From: an uncultured Streptococcus sp.
Lineage (GTDB): Bacteria; Bacillota; Bacilli; Lactobacillales; Streptococcaceae
Direction of reading: 5' to 3'
Length of the DNA: 45,579 nt
NCBI GenBank assembly: GCA_934196125.1
Contig: CAKPVT010000009.1
Location: 1-45,579, forward strand
How positions within the stretch are numbered: position 1 is the stretch's first letter; every line of letters starts with the position of its first letter. The position numbers were made by a program, and so were the translations under genes. The notes beneath the pieces are model-generated. The model did not search any database and was not told where the DNA came from. It worked only from the letters and a program-made list of their open reading frames with translations. Shown one piece after another: positions 24,045 to 32,366 of this stretch.

Positions 24045-24122
24045 TAGATTTTTGAAACTTTTTCGATGTTATTATTTCTTACATAAAATGATAGAAAATT
24101 GACGTTTTGAACAAGAAAGAAA

Positions 24123-25916
24123 CTAAGAATCCGATTCTCCTTTGGCTGGATTTTTAGCGGATTTTTCAATTGCTTTTTGAATCGTTTTAACATAAAGGTC
24201 TGCACCAGTCGTATCACTATCGCTGTAATGCACGCCATCTGTACCACTCCAGATTTCTGGGTGTTTAGTTGCTGCTTTATACCAATCTGCCACCGTAACA
24301 TAATTATAAGTATCAGCCAAAGTTAGCTCATAATCACGAACTTCTTTGACTTGAGCTTCATTATTAGCATTGTAAGGTGTCACAATAATCAAACGATAGC
24401 CATCTGGCAGAGCAGCAATAAACTGCTGCAAATCTTCTTGGTAATTATCTAGCGAATTAACACCCACCGCAAGAACTGTTGTTTGCGATAATGTTCCGCT
24501 TGAAATTTCATTTTGGAAAATCTCAAAAGCATCATCAAAGCTTCGGCTAACCGCAGCGTCGACTTGAGTATCTGGAAGCAAGCTTGAAAATGCAGCATTT
24601 GAGCGAAGAGCTACGGAATCTCCAATGACAGTAACATCACTTAAAGCCGTTGCATCCCCAGCAGTTACAGTATGTGTTCGATTCAAATTAGTCTGTGCTT
24701 GCTGGAGCGAACTCACCAAAAGACTTGTCTCAAAATCACCAACAGCTGGTGAAATGATAATGGTCACAATTGTCACCAAACCAAGCAAAGCTCCTCCACC
24801 ATAAAGCCATTTTTGATAAGGATGTAAATCTAAATTCAAGCCAAGCAATTTGACAGACTTGCCAGCAAGAAATGGCTCCAATACATAATAAGACAGCGTT
24901 GAAAATATCAATGAAAAGATAACCGTTACCAATACCGCTAAACCATTTGATATTACTTGCGTGAAGATAATGTAAAATGGCCAATGGAAAAGATAAACAC
25001 CATAACTAACATCTGCCAAATAGTTGATAATAGCGGGCTCTTTGGCATTAGGTGTTTGGTCATTTAGTACACGCGCCGCATAAATCATCACCATTGCAAA
25101 TAAACTTGCTAATACAAAGCCAAACAAATACGTGATTCGTTGGTCAAATTTCAAAGCAAATGTCAACAGTAGCAACAAAGCAAAGCTTAGCACCATTGTC
25201 AAAATACTGCGTTTTATTGACCAGAGACGAACATTCTTTTTGAAACGAGTCGTTGTTTCTCGAATTCCTGTCATCGTTGCCACCATGGCTCCTAAGAAAA
25301 ATGGAAAACTATGGGACAGAGATGAAAAGTAAATTGTCGAAACGTTGTCAACAAAAAATGCTTGGATAAACATTGATAGGAAACTTCCAGCAAAAAATGC
25401 TGCAGAAACTGCAAAAATCAAACTACGGAATTTTGCTACATTATCGCGATGTTTTCCTAAAAACCAAACCAAAAATCCCCAAATCAAATAAAAATGCATC
25501 TCAATTGCCAAACTCCATGTATGAACAAAGAGGTGTGGGATAAATTGCGTTTCGTAATTACCGCCTATGATAATTTCATAAAAATTCGTTGTAAATCCTA
25601 CCGCTGCCGCAATTTGACTACCAATACTTGCCACGTAGTCTTTGCGTACCAAGTAAGTAAACGGCATAACGATAAGAATCATCAACACCAACGGAGGCAC
25701 AATACGATAAAAACGCCTCTTGTAAAAGCCTAAAAGATCAATTTTCTTGTTTTTCGCATATTCATCAATCAGTAAAGCCGTAATCAAATATCCTGAAAAT
25801 GTAAAGAAAATATCAACACCAATAAAACCGCCTGGAAAAGCCGTTTTAAAGAAATGATAGAGCAAAACGAGCAAGAGCCCCGTCACCCTAACCATTGAAA
25901 ACCATTTTATTCTCAT
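24123..25916 (-). CDS. Peptidoglycan O-acetyltransferase, acyltransferase 3 plus SGNH (OatA/Adr type)
   Basis: The 597-residue protein has an N-terminal acyltransferase-3 membrane domain (about 1-390, ten or more helices, with YHFFKTAFPGGFIGVDIFFT and HTWSLAIEMHFYLIW) that carries acetyl groups across the membrane. A C-terminal extracytoplasmic SGNH domain has GDSVALRS with Ser434 as nucleophile and DGVHYS with Asp560 and His563. This matches OatA/Adr, which acetylates muramic acid and gives lysozyme resistance. Acetylation of another wall polymer is possible. The ATG overlaps the MORN gene stop (ATGA). The SGNH domain contains NSLDNYQEDL as the likely GxN block. Confidence 0.85.
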   Translation of the reverse strand: MRIKWFSMVRVTGLLLVLLYHFFKTAFPGGFIGVDIFFTFSGYLITALLIDEYAKNKKIDLLGFYKRRFYRIVPPLVLMILIVMPFTYLVRKDYVASIGSQIAAAVGFTTNFYEIIIGGNYETQFIPHLFVHTWSLAIEMHFYLIWGFLVWFLGKHRDNVAKFRSLIFAVSAAFFAGSFLSMFIQAFFVDNVSTIYFSSLSHSFPFFLGAMVATMTGIRETTTRFKKNVRLWSIKRSILTMVLSFALLLLLTFALKFDQRITYLFGFVLASLFAMVMIYAARVLNDQTPNAKEPAIINYLADVSYGVYLFHWPFYIIFTQVISNGLAVLVTVIFSLIFSTLSYYVLEPFLAGKSVKLLGLNLDLHPYQKWLYGGGALLGLVTIVTIIISPAVGDFETSLLVSSLQQAQTNLNRTHTVTAGDATALSDVTVIGDSVALRSNAAFSSLLPDTQVDAAVSRSFDDAFEIFQNEISSGTLSQTTVLAVGVNSLDNYQEDLQQFIAALPDGYRLIIVTPYNANNEAQVKEVRDYELTLADTYNYVTVADWYKAATKHPEIWSGTDGVHYSDSDTTGADLYVKTIQKAIEKSAKNPAKGESDS

Positions 25917-26293
25917 TTTTGAAAAATCCCCTGTTTAAAGGTTCCTGTATATACCTTTCCATTTTGCGCTGTCAAAGTTCCTTGACCGTCTGGCTGACCA
26001 TTTTTAAATTCTCCTTGATATGTCCAACCAGAATTCGAGGTAAAAGTTCCTTGACCGTCAAAAACACCATCTACAAAATTACCTTCATAGGTATCACCAT
26101 TTTCATAAGTCAATTTTCCCTGACCATTCATACGGTGATTAACAACATAACCTGTGTAGGTTATGTTACCATTGTCATAGGTTAACGTTGTTTTAGATTT
26201 CATTGATAGCGTAAAAACGGATAAACCACAGATGATAAGAATCAAAACCGTTAAAAGCTCTATGCGCCCTCTGGTTATTTTTATTTTTTTCAT
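25913..26293 (-). CDS. Membrane-anchored MORN-repeat protein
   Basis: A 126-residue protein with one N-terminal membrane helix (about 11-31), then four tandem MORN motifs of about 23 residues (TYTGYVVNHRMNGQGKLTY, TYEGNFVDGVFDGQGTF, TYQGEFKNGQPDGQGTL, VYTGTFKQGIF). MORN repeats form a beta-ribbon that binds lipid or protein partners. It lies outside the membrane by topology. Its four-base overlap with the O-acetyltransferase gene suggests a linked role at the cell surface, but the function is unknown. Confidence 0.8.
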   Translation of the reverse strand: MKKIKITRGRIELLTVLILIICGLSVFTLSMKSKTTLTYDNGNITYTGYVVNHRMNGQGKLTYENGDTYEGNFVDGVFDGQGTFTSNSGWTYQGEFKNGQPDGQGTLTAQNGKVYTGTFKQGIFQK

Positions 26294-26312
26294 TTTTGCT
26301 CAACTTCTCTTT

Positions 26313-26743
26313 TTAAGAATTTTTTAGCCGCGTTAGCCATTGTTCACAACCACACTTAACCAAATCATAGGTCGCATCAAAATCACCTGTAAACCAAGGA
26401 TCCGTACACCACCTTTTACAAAAAGAAAGATTTTGTCATCATACTTTCCTTGTGACATATGTTTCAAATCTGCAACATTTTTCACATCCATACCAATAAT
26501 AACATCAAAATCATAAAAATCTTTGCGCGAAATCTGTTGAGATGACTTGTGCTTGTCGTAACTAATGTTATGTTTTTTTAAAATACTTTGCGTTCCATGA
26601 TGAATGGGATTACCATGTTCCCAGCCAGAAGTTGCACGGCTTTCAATCAGCCACCCTTCAGCACTAGCCAAATCTTTCATCACAAATTCAGCCATTGGAC
26701 TACGACAAATATTTCCCAGACAAACAAAACATACTTTTTTCAT
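26313..26743 (-). pseudogene. Low-molecular-weight protein tyrosine phosphatase, frameshifted
   Basis: The gene starts MKKVCFVCLGNICRSPMAEF with the CxxGNxCRS phosphate-binding loop (Cys8, Arg14). After FLFVKGGV the frame breaks. The annotated-frame tail ends at 26333. In the next frame the sequence continues as family-typical DPWFTGDFDATYDLVKCGCE and ends at 26313. A single missing C (GTACGG for an expected GTACCGG near 26395) explains it. The lost segment carries the catalytic general-acid Asp of the DPW motif, so the product is likely inactive. A TATAAT lies at 26794-26799 upstream, with a weak -35. A sequencing error would give the same picture. Confidence 0.8.
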
Positions 26744-26862
26744 TTTCTCTCCCTACGTAGTCAATAACTCATTTATTAAAAACTTCTTTTATCATTATAA
26801 CAAAAATAGAGCCTTATCACACAACAAATACTCTAACTTCTATTTTTATTTTTAAGAAAAAA

Positions 26863-26913
26863 TTAAGGCACCCAATTTACAATGTAAACAATCCTAAAAC
26901 TTTTCTTTTTCAT
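26863..26913 (-). CDS. Very small ORF, 16 residues, doubtful
   Basis: ATG at 26911-26913 with AGGAG five bases upstream reads MKKKSFRIVYIVNWVP and stops at 26863. It sits just downstream, on its strand, of a strong hairpin. It could be a leader peptide or a decayed gene end. There is no homology I recognise. Confidence 0.25.
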   Translation of the reverse strand: MKKKSFRIVYIVNWVP

Positions 26914-26924
26914 AATCTCCTGAA

Positions 26925-26955
26925 AGGGCTCCGCTAGCGGAGTTCTTTCTTTTTT
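26925..26955 (+). terminator. GC-rich hairpin with T-run on the plus strand
   Basis: AAAGGGCTCCGC pairs with GCGGAGTTCTTT (two G-U pairs), followed on the plus strand by CTTTTTT. This is a good terminator for a plus-strand transcript, yet no plus-strand gene is visible upstream. It may end a small RNA or be a relic. Confidence 0.55.
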
Positions 26956-26974
26956 ATCTCTAAAATCGTTGCAC

Positions 26975-27009
26975 AAAAAATCCCAATCTAAAATAGATTA
27001 GGATTTTCA
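26975..27009. terminator. Bidirectional terminator-like hairpin
   Basis: AAAATCCCAATCTA at 26977-26990 pairs with TAGATTAGGATTTT at 26994-27007, with one mismatch. The minus strand continues into a T-run. It may back up the purH terminator. Confidence 0.5.
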
Positions 27010-27096
27010 GGGGTATGAAAAAAAGTTTATTTAGTAGTATCTTTAGTATAGGATAGCTTGCTTAAGAGAGACTGAAAATTTTCTTTCAGAAAACTT

Positions 27097-27132
27097 AAAA
27101 AGCGCCTCAACCAATTTGGCTAAGGCGCTTGC
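27097..27132 (-). terminator. Terminator of the purine operon
   Basis: AAGCGCCT and AGGCGCTT form the outer stem, with CCAA/TTGG pairing inside. On the minus strand it is followed by TTTTTAAG. It lies 25 bases after the purH stop. Confidence 0.8.
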
Positions 27133-27156
27133 TTATTATATTATTAACTCTTAATC

Positions 27157-28704
27157 TTAATGACGGAAGTGACGAACACCTGTAAATACCATGGCAATGC
27201 CGTATTTATCAGCCATATCAATAGATTCTTGGTCACGGACTGAACCACCAGGTTGGATGATTGCTTTCACACCTGCAGCAGCAATTTCTTCAACGTTGTC
27301 CGCAAATGGGAAGAAGGCATCACTAGCAAGGACAGCACCGTCAAGACGGTCTTTGGCTTGAACAAGAGCGATACGAACAGAAGCTACACGGTTTGTTTGA
27401 CCAGGACCAACACCAAGTGTCATGTGGTCATTTGTCACAATAATACCGTTAGATTTCACGTATTTGATAGCTTTCCAAGCAAATTCAATCGCTGTTTTTT
27501 CTTGGTCGTTTGGTTGACGTTTTGTTACAACTTTCCAATCAGCTGGATTTTCTTCGACAACATCTTGGTTTTGAACCAAAAGCCCACCGACAACACCAGT
27601 GTATTCTTTTTCAACTTGGCTAGCCTCTTGAGCTTCAAATGGCAATTGAAGAATACGCAAGTTTTTCTTCTTAGTTGTCAAGATTTCAAGGGCTTCTTCT
27701 GAATAACTTGGTGCAATGATGATTTCAAGGAAAATAGCGTGCATTTTCTTAGCTGTTGCGACATCAACTTCGCGGTTAAGTACAACAATACCACCAAAGA
27801 TTGAAACTGGATCTGATTCATAAGCATAGTCCCAAGCTGTTTCAATATCATCAGCTTGTCCGATACCACACGGATTCATGTGTTTAAGGGCAACAACAGT
27901 GGGATGGTCTTTGAAATCACGGATAATGCGGATTGCAGCATCAGCGTCGCGGATGTTGTTAAATGACAATTCTTTACCATTCAATTGTTTAGCAGAAGCA
28001 ATTGAGTAATCAGTTGGCAAAGCTTTTTGGTAGAAATCAGCATCTTGTTGAGGATTTTCACCATAACGCATTGGTTGTTTCAAATCGTAAGTGATTGTGA
28101 GTTTTTCAGGTTTTGTTTCACCAACTTGTTTTGTGAAATATTCTGCAATTAAAGCATCATAAGCTGCTGTATGACGGAAAACTTTTGCTGCCAAACGTTG
28201 GCGAGTTTCAAAGCTTGTTTCACCATTAGCTGACAATTCATCCAAAACAACAGCGTAGTCAGCTGGATCAACGACAACTGTTACACTAGCATGGTTTTTA
28301 GCAGCAGAGCGAAGCATTGAAGGACCACCGATATCAATATTTTCAACCGCATCAGCGTAAGTCACTTCTGGTTTCAAGATTGTTTCTTTGAATGGGTAAA
28401 GGTTAACCACAACAAGATCAATCAATTCAATGTGGTTATCTTTTGCAGCTTGAAGGTGGCTGTCAAGGTCACGACGAGCCAAAAGACCACCATGAATATT
28501 TGGGTGAAGTGTTTTCACACGACCGTCCATCATTTCTGGGAAGCCAGTCACATCATCAATCGCGATAGTGTCAACACCTGCTTTGTCAAGCGCAACTTTT
28601 GTGCCACCAGTCGAGATAATATCCCAACCAAGTTTTTTCAATTCTTGAGCAAATTCAACAATGCCCGCTTTATCAGAAACACTAATTAGTGCACGTTTTG
28701 TCAT
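27157..28704 (-). CDS. purH: Bifunctional AICAR formyltransferase/IMP cyclohydrolase
   Basis: This enzyme carries out the last two steps of IMP synthesis. It has 515 residues. The N-terminal MGS-like IMP cyclohydrolase domain (about 1-200) begins MTKRALISVSDKAGIVEFAQ. The formyltransferase domain includes LKHMNPCGIG and the C-terminal QPGGSVRDQESIDMADKYGI. I start at the ATG at 28702-28704, as the family begins MTKRALIS and AGGA lies five bases upstream. The 12 in-frame codons before it belong to the overlapping end of the small upstream gene. Confidence 0.97.
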   Translation of the reverse strand: MTKRALISVSDKAGIVEFAQELKKLGWDIISTGGTKVALDKAGVDTIAIDDVTGFPEMMDGRVKTLHPNIHGGLLARRDLDSHLQAAKDNHIELIDLVVVNLYPFKETILKPEVTYADAVENIDIGGPSMLRSAAKNHASVTVVVDPADYAVVLDELSANGETSFETRQRLAAKVFRHTAAYDALIAEYFTKQVGETKPEKLTITYDLKQPMRYGENPQQDADFYQKALPTDYSIASAKQLNGKELSFNNIRDADAAIRIIRDFKDHPTVVALKHMNPCGIGQADDIETAWDYAYESDPVSIFGGIVVLNREVDVATAKKMHAIFLEIIIAPSYSEEALEILTTKKKNLRILQLPFEAQEASQVEKEYTGVVGGLLVQNQDVVEENPADWKVVTKRQPNDQEKTAIEFAWKAIKYVKSNGIIVTNDHMTLGVGPGQTNRVASVRIALVQAKDRLDGAVLASDAFFPFADNVEEIAAAGVKAIIQPGGSVRDQESIDMADKYGIAMVFTGVRHFRH

Positions 28705-28711
28705 TTCAGTC

Positions 28712-28873
28712 CTACTTTCTATAAAACTTAAACCAGTCAATCATAATGCCAGCAATAAGCCCGATAACATAAGCTAAACTAAGACACCATGGTTTTTCAA
28801 GATTGCCAAATAGTACATTTACTATAAAGGCAACGACAATAAAAGTTAATACAAACACCAAAATCTTTTTCAT
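28712..28873 (-). CDS. Small two-helix membrane protein within the pur operon
   Basis: An ORF of 53 codons encodes MKKILVFVLTFIVVAFIVNV, a short loop (FGNLEKPWCLS) and a second helix LAYVIGLIAGIMIDWFKFYR. Three ATG codons in a row (28871-28879) follow AGGAG; I choose the third because its spacing of nine bases is best, and the second is possible. Its TAG stop lies seven bases before the purH ATG and overlaps the purH ribosome binding site, so the two are coupled. Other streptococci carry a vanZ-like gene at this point between purN and purH. I do not recognise this one, and its function is unknown. Confidence 0.7.
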   Translation of the reverse strand: MKKILVFVLTFIVVAFIVNVLFGNLEKPWCLSLAYVIGLIAGIMIDWFKFYRK

Positions 28874-28928
28874 CATCATAATCTCCTAATAAGCTAGCAT
28901 TTGATAGCTACGCTATCAAATGCGCTGA

Positions 28929-29480
28929 CTACTTTTTCTCAACTCCTAAGCTCTCTAAAACTTCTGGGTAGAGTTTATACTCATTTTCATGAATACGAGC
29001 TTCAAAACTGTTAATGGTATCATCAGCTAGACGAGGCACACGGACTTGTTTAATCACTTTTCCCGTGTCAACGCCATTGTCAACCCAGTGAATGGTAACA
29101 CCAGACTGGTCAACACCTGCTTCCCAAGCATCCTCAATACCATGGGCTCCTGGGAATTCAGGGGGATAAGCTGGGTGAATATTGATGATACGACCTTCGT
29201 AAGCTGCTAGCAAAGTCGGACCAACAATCTTCATATAACCAGCTAGGCAAATCAAATCAATATCATATTTTTCAAGCAAAGTAACAATAGCCTCTTCGTA
29301 AGCTACTTTATTGTCAAATTCTTTGATCTCAAAAGCATGAGCTGTCACACCAAGTTTTTCTGCACGTTCTAAGACATAGGCATCTCGGTGGTCTGAAAAG
29401 ACAAATTCAACCGGAAATTGCTCCGCAATAACTTGAAAATTTGACCCATTACCACTCGCAAAAACTGCGATTTTTTTCAT
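28929..29480 (-). CDS. purN: Phosphoribosylglycinamide formyltransferase
   Basis: This enzyme transfers the formyl group of 10-formyl-THF to GAR. It has 183 residues. It starts MKKIAVFASGNGSNFQVIAE (phosphate-binding GNGSNFQ). The catalytic block INIHPAYPPEFPGAHGIEDA holds the key Asn and His, and HWVDNGVDTGKVI holds the catalytic Asp. Its ATG overlaps the purM stop by one base (TAATG), so translation is coupled. Confidence 0.97.
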   Translation of the reverse strand: MKKIAVFASGNGSNFQVIAEQFPVEFVFSDHRDAYVLERAEKLGVTAHAFEIKEFDNKVAYEEAIVTLLEKYDIDLICLAGYMKIVGPTLLAAYEGRIINIHPAYPPEFPGAHGIEDAWEAGVDQSGVTIHWVDNGVDTGKVIKQVRVPRLADDTINSFEARIHENEYKLYPEVLESLGVEKK

Positions 29481-30499
29481 TATTTAATCACCACACTTCC
29501 ATCAGCTTTTTTAACAATACGACCAAGTTCGTAAACCGGTTCGTCAAGCAATTCTTTCACGCGCTCAACCTTATCAGGGCTAACTGCCAACATCAAACCA
29601 ATCCCCATGTTGAAGATTTCAAACATTTCTTCGTGTTTGATTTGGCCATATTTTTCAAGAGCTTTAAAAATTGGAAGAACAGGAACTTTATCTTCTTCGA
29701 TTTCAGCAGCTAAATCACCCGCAAACATACGTGGGACATTTTCAATAAAACCACCACCAGTAATGTGAGCAATACCGTTAACCAATTCTTCTTTGATAAG
29801 TGGAAGCACCGCTTTAACGTAGATACGTGTTGGTTCAAGAAGAACTTCTTTTAATTTTTTGCCTTCAAGTTCAGGAAGCACTTCTTCACCTGTGTAATCA
29901 GCAAAGACACGACGGACAAGTGAATAACCATTTGAATGAATCCCACTTGAAGCAAGTCCAAGAAGAACGTCACCATCAGAAACTTTTGAACCATCAATGA
30001 TTTGTGATTTTTCAGCAACACCTACTGCAAAACCAGCCAAATCATAATCATCTTCACCATACATACCAGGCATTTCAGCAGTTTCACCACCGATAAGAGC
30101 TGCGCCAGATTGAACACAACCTTCAGCAACACCTGCAACGACTTGTTCAAGTTTGGCAGGTTCATTTTTACCAGTTGCAATGTAATCTAGGAAGTAAAGC
30201 GGTTCCGCACCAGCTGCAATGATGTCATTAACACACATGGCAACACAGTCTTGACCGATTGTATCGTGTTTATCATATTTAATGGCAAGCATGAGTTTTG
30301 TTCCCACACCATCAGTTCCTGAAATCAAAACAGGTTCTTTCACACCTGTTTTCGTAAGGTCGAACATACCACCAAAGCCACCAAGAGCTCCCATAATACC
30401 TGCACGCTCAGTACGCGCAACGTGTTTTTTGATACGTGCAACAACTTCATAACCCACTTCAACATCAACACCAGATTGAGCATAAGCATTTTTTGTCAT
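29480..30499 (-). CDS. purM: Phosphoribosylformylglycinamidine cyclo-ligase (AIR synthetase)
   Basis: It closes the imidazole ring to form AIR using ATP. It has 339 residues. It begins MTKNAYAQSGVDVEVGYEVV and contains ISGTDGVGTKLMLA and GGETAEMPGMYGEDDYDLAG. The first seven codons and ribosome binding region recur 191 bases upstream as a short copy (see the repeat entries), but this start is the one that opens the full gene. Confidence 0.97.
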   Translation of the reverse strand: MTKNAYAQSGVDVEVGYEVVARIKKHVARTERAGIMGALGGFGGMFDLTKTGVKEPVLISGTDGVGTKLMLAIKYDKHDTIGQDCVAMCVNDIIAAGAEPLYFLDYIATGKNEPAKLEQVVAGVAEGCVQSGAALIGGETAEMPGMYGEDDYDLAGFAVGVAEKSQIIDGSKVSDGDVLLGLASSGIHSNGYSLVRRVFADYTGEEVLPELEGKKLKEVLLEPTRIYVKAVLPLIKEELVNGIAHITGGGFIENVPRMFAGDLAAEIEEDKVPVLPIFKALEKYGQIKHEEMFEIFNMGIGLMLAVSPDKVERVKELLDEPVYELGRIVKKADGSVVIK

Positions 30500-30503
30500 A
30501 ATA
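30478..30503. repeat. 26-base repeat, copy at the purM start
   Basis: On the minus strand this copy covers the base before the ATG through the first eight codons of purM. It is identical over 26 bases to the copy at 30669-30694. Confidence 0.85.
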
Positions 30504-30668
30504 ATTTTCCTTCTCTTTTTTTGTCAAAAAACCATTTTGGAGATTGCGACGTTTTTTCAGTCAAACCATCATTTTGACTGAAAAAACTAGTCAGGTCTTT
30601 AGCTTTGGTCCCATAGGACAAAGCGTCCACTGACAAATGCTTTAGCCTTTAGTCAGTGGTAAGACGTG
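30504..30668 (-). other. Structured spacer between the purM 5' end and its copy
   Basis: The spacer holds a perfect 15-base-pair inverted repeat (GTTTTTTCAGTCAAA at 30551-30565 with its complement at 30573-30587). It also holds a CTTTGGTCC/GGACAAAG stem (30603-30623) and an eight-base-pair stem CCACTGAC/GTCAGTGG (30627-30634 with 30652-30659). No T-run follows the stems on the minus strand. It may be an inserted element or an RNA structure that lowers purM expression. Confidence 0.6.
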
Positions 30669-30694
30669 GAGCATAAGCATTTTTTGTCATAATA
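30669..30694. repeat. 26-base repeat, upstream copy of the purM start
   Basis: On the minus strand this copy has its own GGAG site and ATG and reads MTKNAYA before running into different sequence and stopping (MTKNAYAPRLTTD). It is a 13-codon decoy of the purM start, between purF and purM. Confidence 0.85.
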
Positions 30695-30734
30695 TTTTTC
30701 TCCTTTTGGGAAATAGCAGAGCTATTAAACAGTT

Positions 30735-32198
30735 CTATTTATTTTCATTAACTTCATGAATATAGAAGCTTGTTTTTTCTTCTAAGCTCTTGAGGTAAGC
30801 TTCTTCGTAATCGTAAAGTGGTGTTGGATACTTACCATCAAAGTAAGCTACACACAAACCACCATTTGGCGCATCTGTATCAAGACCGATTGATTCAATC
30901 AAACCGTCAATTGACAAGTAAGTCAAGCTATCAGCACCGATAATCTCACAAACTTCATCTTTAGTGTGGTTAGCTGAAATCAATTCACGACGATTTTGAA
31001 TATCGATACCGTAGAAACATGGGTATTTCAATTCTGGACTACCGATTGCCACATGAACTTCTGTCGCACCAGCTTCACGAAGCAAACGAACGATACGGCG
31101 TGATGTAGTTCCACGCACGATAGAATCATCAACCATGACCACACGCTTACCTTTAACAACACCAGATACGGCTGAGAGCTTCATGCGAACACCTTGCTCA
31201 CGCAACTCTTGTGTCGGTTGAATGAAAGTACGTTGTGTGTACTGATTTTTCACCAAGCCCATTTCATTTGGGAGACCTGATTCTTCAGCAAATCCCATCG
31301 CTGCTGAAAGTGATGAATTCGGTACACCAACAACAATATCAGCTTCATGTTGAAATTCCTGTGCCAAACGTTTCCCCATATTTTTACGAGCCGTGTGAAC
31401 ATTGACACCATAAATATCACTGTCAGGACGTGCAAAATAGATATATTCCATTGAACAGATAGCAAGCTGTGTATCGTTTGTGTAAGTGTCATATTGAATG
31501 CCATTGTCATCAATGATAACAAGTTCTCCTGGTTTTACATCACGAACCCATTTAGCACCAACCACTTCAAAGGCACACGTTTCGCTTGATACTACCCAAG
31601 CACCATTTGCCATTTGCCCAATTGACAACGGACGAAAACCATTTGGGTCAAGTGCAGCAATCAATTTATCTTCTGTCATCAAAAGATAAGCAAAGCCACC
31701 TTTGACAGTGTTCAACGCTTCTTTGACTTTACCGATAAACTCAGGATTAGGGCTACGGCGAATCAAATGCATTAGAATTTCAGTATCTGATGAGGCATTG
31801 AAAATCGCTCCTTCATCTTCAAGTTCTTTTTTTAATGATACGGCATTTGTCAGATTACCATTGTGGCAAAGACCAAATTGTTCATCTGTAAAGTTGTAAA
31901 GAAATGGTTGAATATTATTAATAGACGCAGAGCCAGCAGTCGCATAGCGAACGTGACCAATAGCTGCAGTTCCTGTTAATTTTTCCAAATCAGCAGGATT
32001 TTTAAATACTTCTGAAAGAAGACCAGTATTACGGTGCTGAAGAAGTTTGCCGTTATCGTTTGTGACGATACCAGCTCCTTCTTGACCGCGGTGTTGAAGA
32101 CTGTGGAGCCCAAAATAAGTCACTTGAGCTGCTTGAGGATGCCCCCAAATCCCAAAAACACCACATTCTTCATTTAGAGATTTAACTTCGTATATCAT
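30735..32198 (-). CDS. purF: Amidophosphoribosyltransferase
   Basis: It catalyses the first committed step of purine synthesis, making phosphoribosylamine from PRPP and glutamine. It has 487 residues. An eleven-residue propeptide (MIYEVKSLNEE) is normally removed so that Cys12 (CGVFGIWGH) becomes the N-terminal glutaminase nucleophile. The PRPP-binding loop is RVVMVDDSIVRGTTS. The C-terminal part keeps cysteines near 395 and 450 like the Fe-S type of Bacillus, but I cannot confirm a cluster. It lies between purL and purM. Confidence 0.97.
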   Translation of the reverse strand: MIYEVKSLNEECGVFGIWGHPQAAQVTYFGLHSLQHRGQEGAGIVTNDNGKLLQHRNTGLLSEVFKNPADLEKLTGTAAIGHVRYATAGSASINNIQPFLYNFTDEQFGLCHNGNLTNAVSLKKELEDEGAIFNASSDTEILMHLIRRSPNPEFIGKVKEALNTVKGGFAYLLMTEDKLIAALDPNGFRPLSIGQMANGAWVVSSETCAFEVVGAKWVRDVKPGELVIIDDNGIQYDTYTNDTQLAICSMEYIYFARPDSDIYGVNVHTARKNMGKRLAQEFQHEADIVVGVPNSSLSAAMGFAEESGLPNEMGLVKNQYTQRTFIQPTQELREQGVRMKLSAVSGVVKGKRVVMVDDSIVRGTTSRRIVRLLREAGATEVHVAIGSPELKYPCFYGIDIQNRRELISANHTKDEVCEIIGADSLTYLSIDGLIESIGLDTDAPNGGLCVAYFDGKYPTPLYDYEEAYLKSLEEKTSFYIHEVNENK

Positions 32199-32260
32199 TA
32201 TTTTTATTACCTAGAACTAAATTATAAGGAATTTTTTCTCCTTTTGATAAGTTGACAAAA

Positions 32261-32278
32261 GAGGCTGAGACAAGCCTC
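32261..32278 (-). terminator. Possible attenuator between purL and purF
   Basis: GAGGCT pairs with AGCCTC around a six-base loop, followed on the minus strand by TTTTG, in the 168-base purL-purF spacer. It could cause partial termination and lower expression of the distal pur genes. Confidence 0.45.
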
Positions 32279-32366
32279 AGATCTCTTGCCTATGTATTTG
32301 TATTTAGAATTTCAAGACGAAATCGCAGTCATGTCATTTCTATAAAATATATTTTTAAAAATAGTA

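Larger units (their letters stand above)
26744..27156. other. Intergenic region between purH and the phosphatase gene
   Basis: This stretch of about 410 bases has no gene of normal size. It holds the phosphatase promoter region (TATAAT at 26794-26799), a 16-codon minus-strand ORF with a good ribosome binding site, three hairpins (listed separately) and a 13-codon plus-strand ORF at 27015-27056 (MKKSLFSSIFSIG, preceded by AGGGG). Confidence 0.5.

Noticed and set aside
24017..24301. 94-codon minus-strand ORF overlapping the end of the O-acetyltransferase gene
   Set aside because: It is in another frame of the SGNH domain and runs through the promoter of the 25-codon unit.
27253..27702. 149-codon plus-strand ORF opposite purH
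   Set aside because: Cys- and Phe-rich shadow of a highly conserved gene; no family resemblance.
30551..30587. Perfect inverted repeat as a purF terminator
   Set aside because: The T-run lies in the 5' arm and A residues follow the stem, so it lacks the tail needed for termination.
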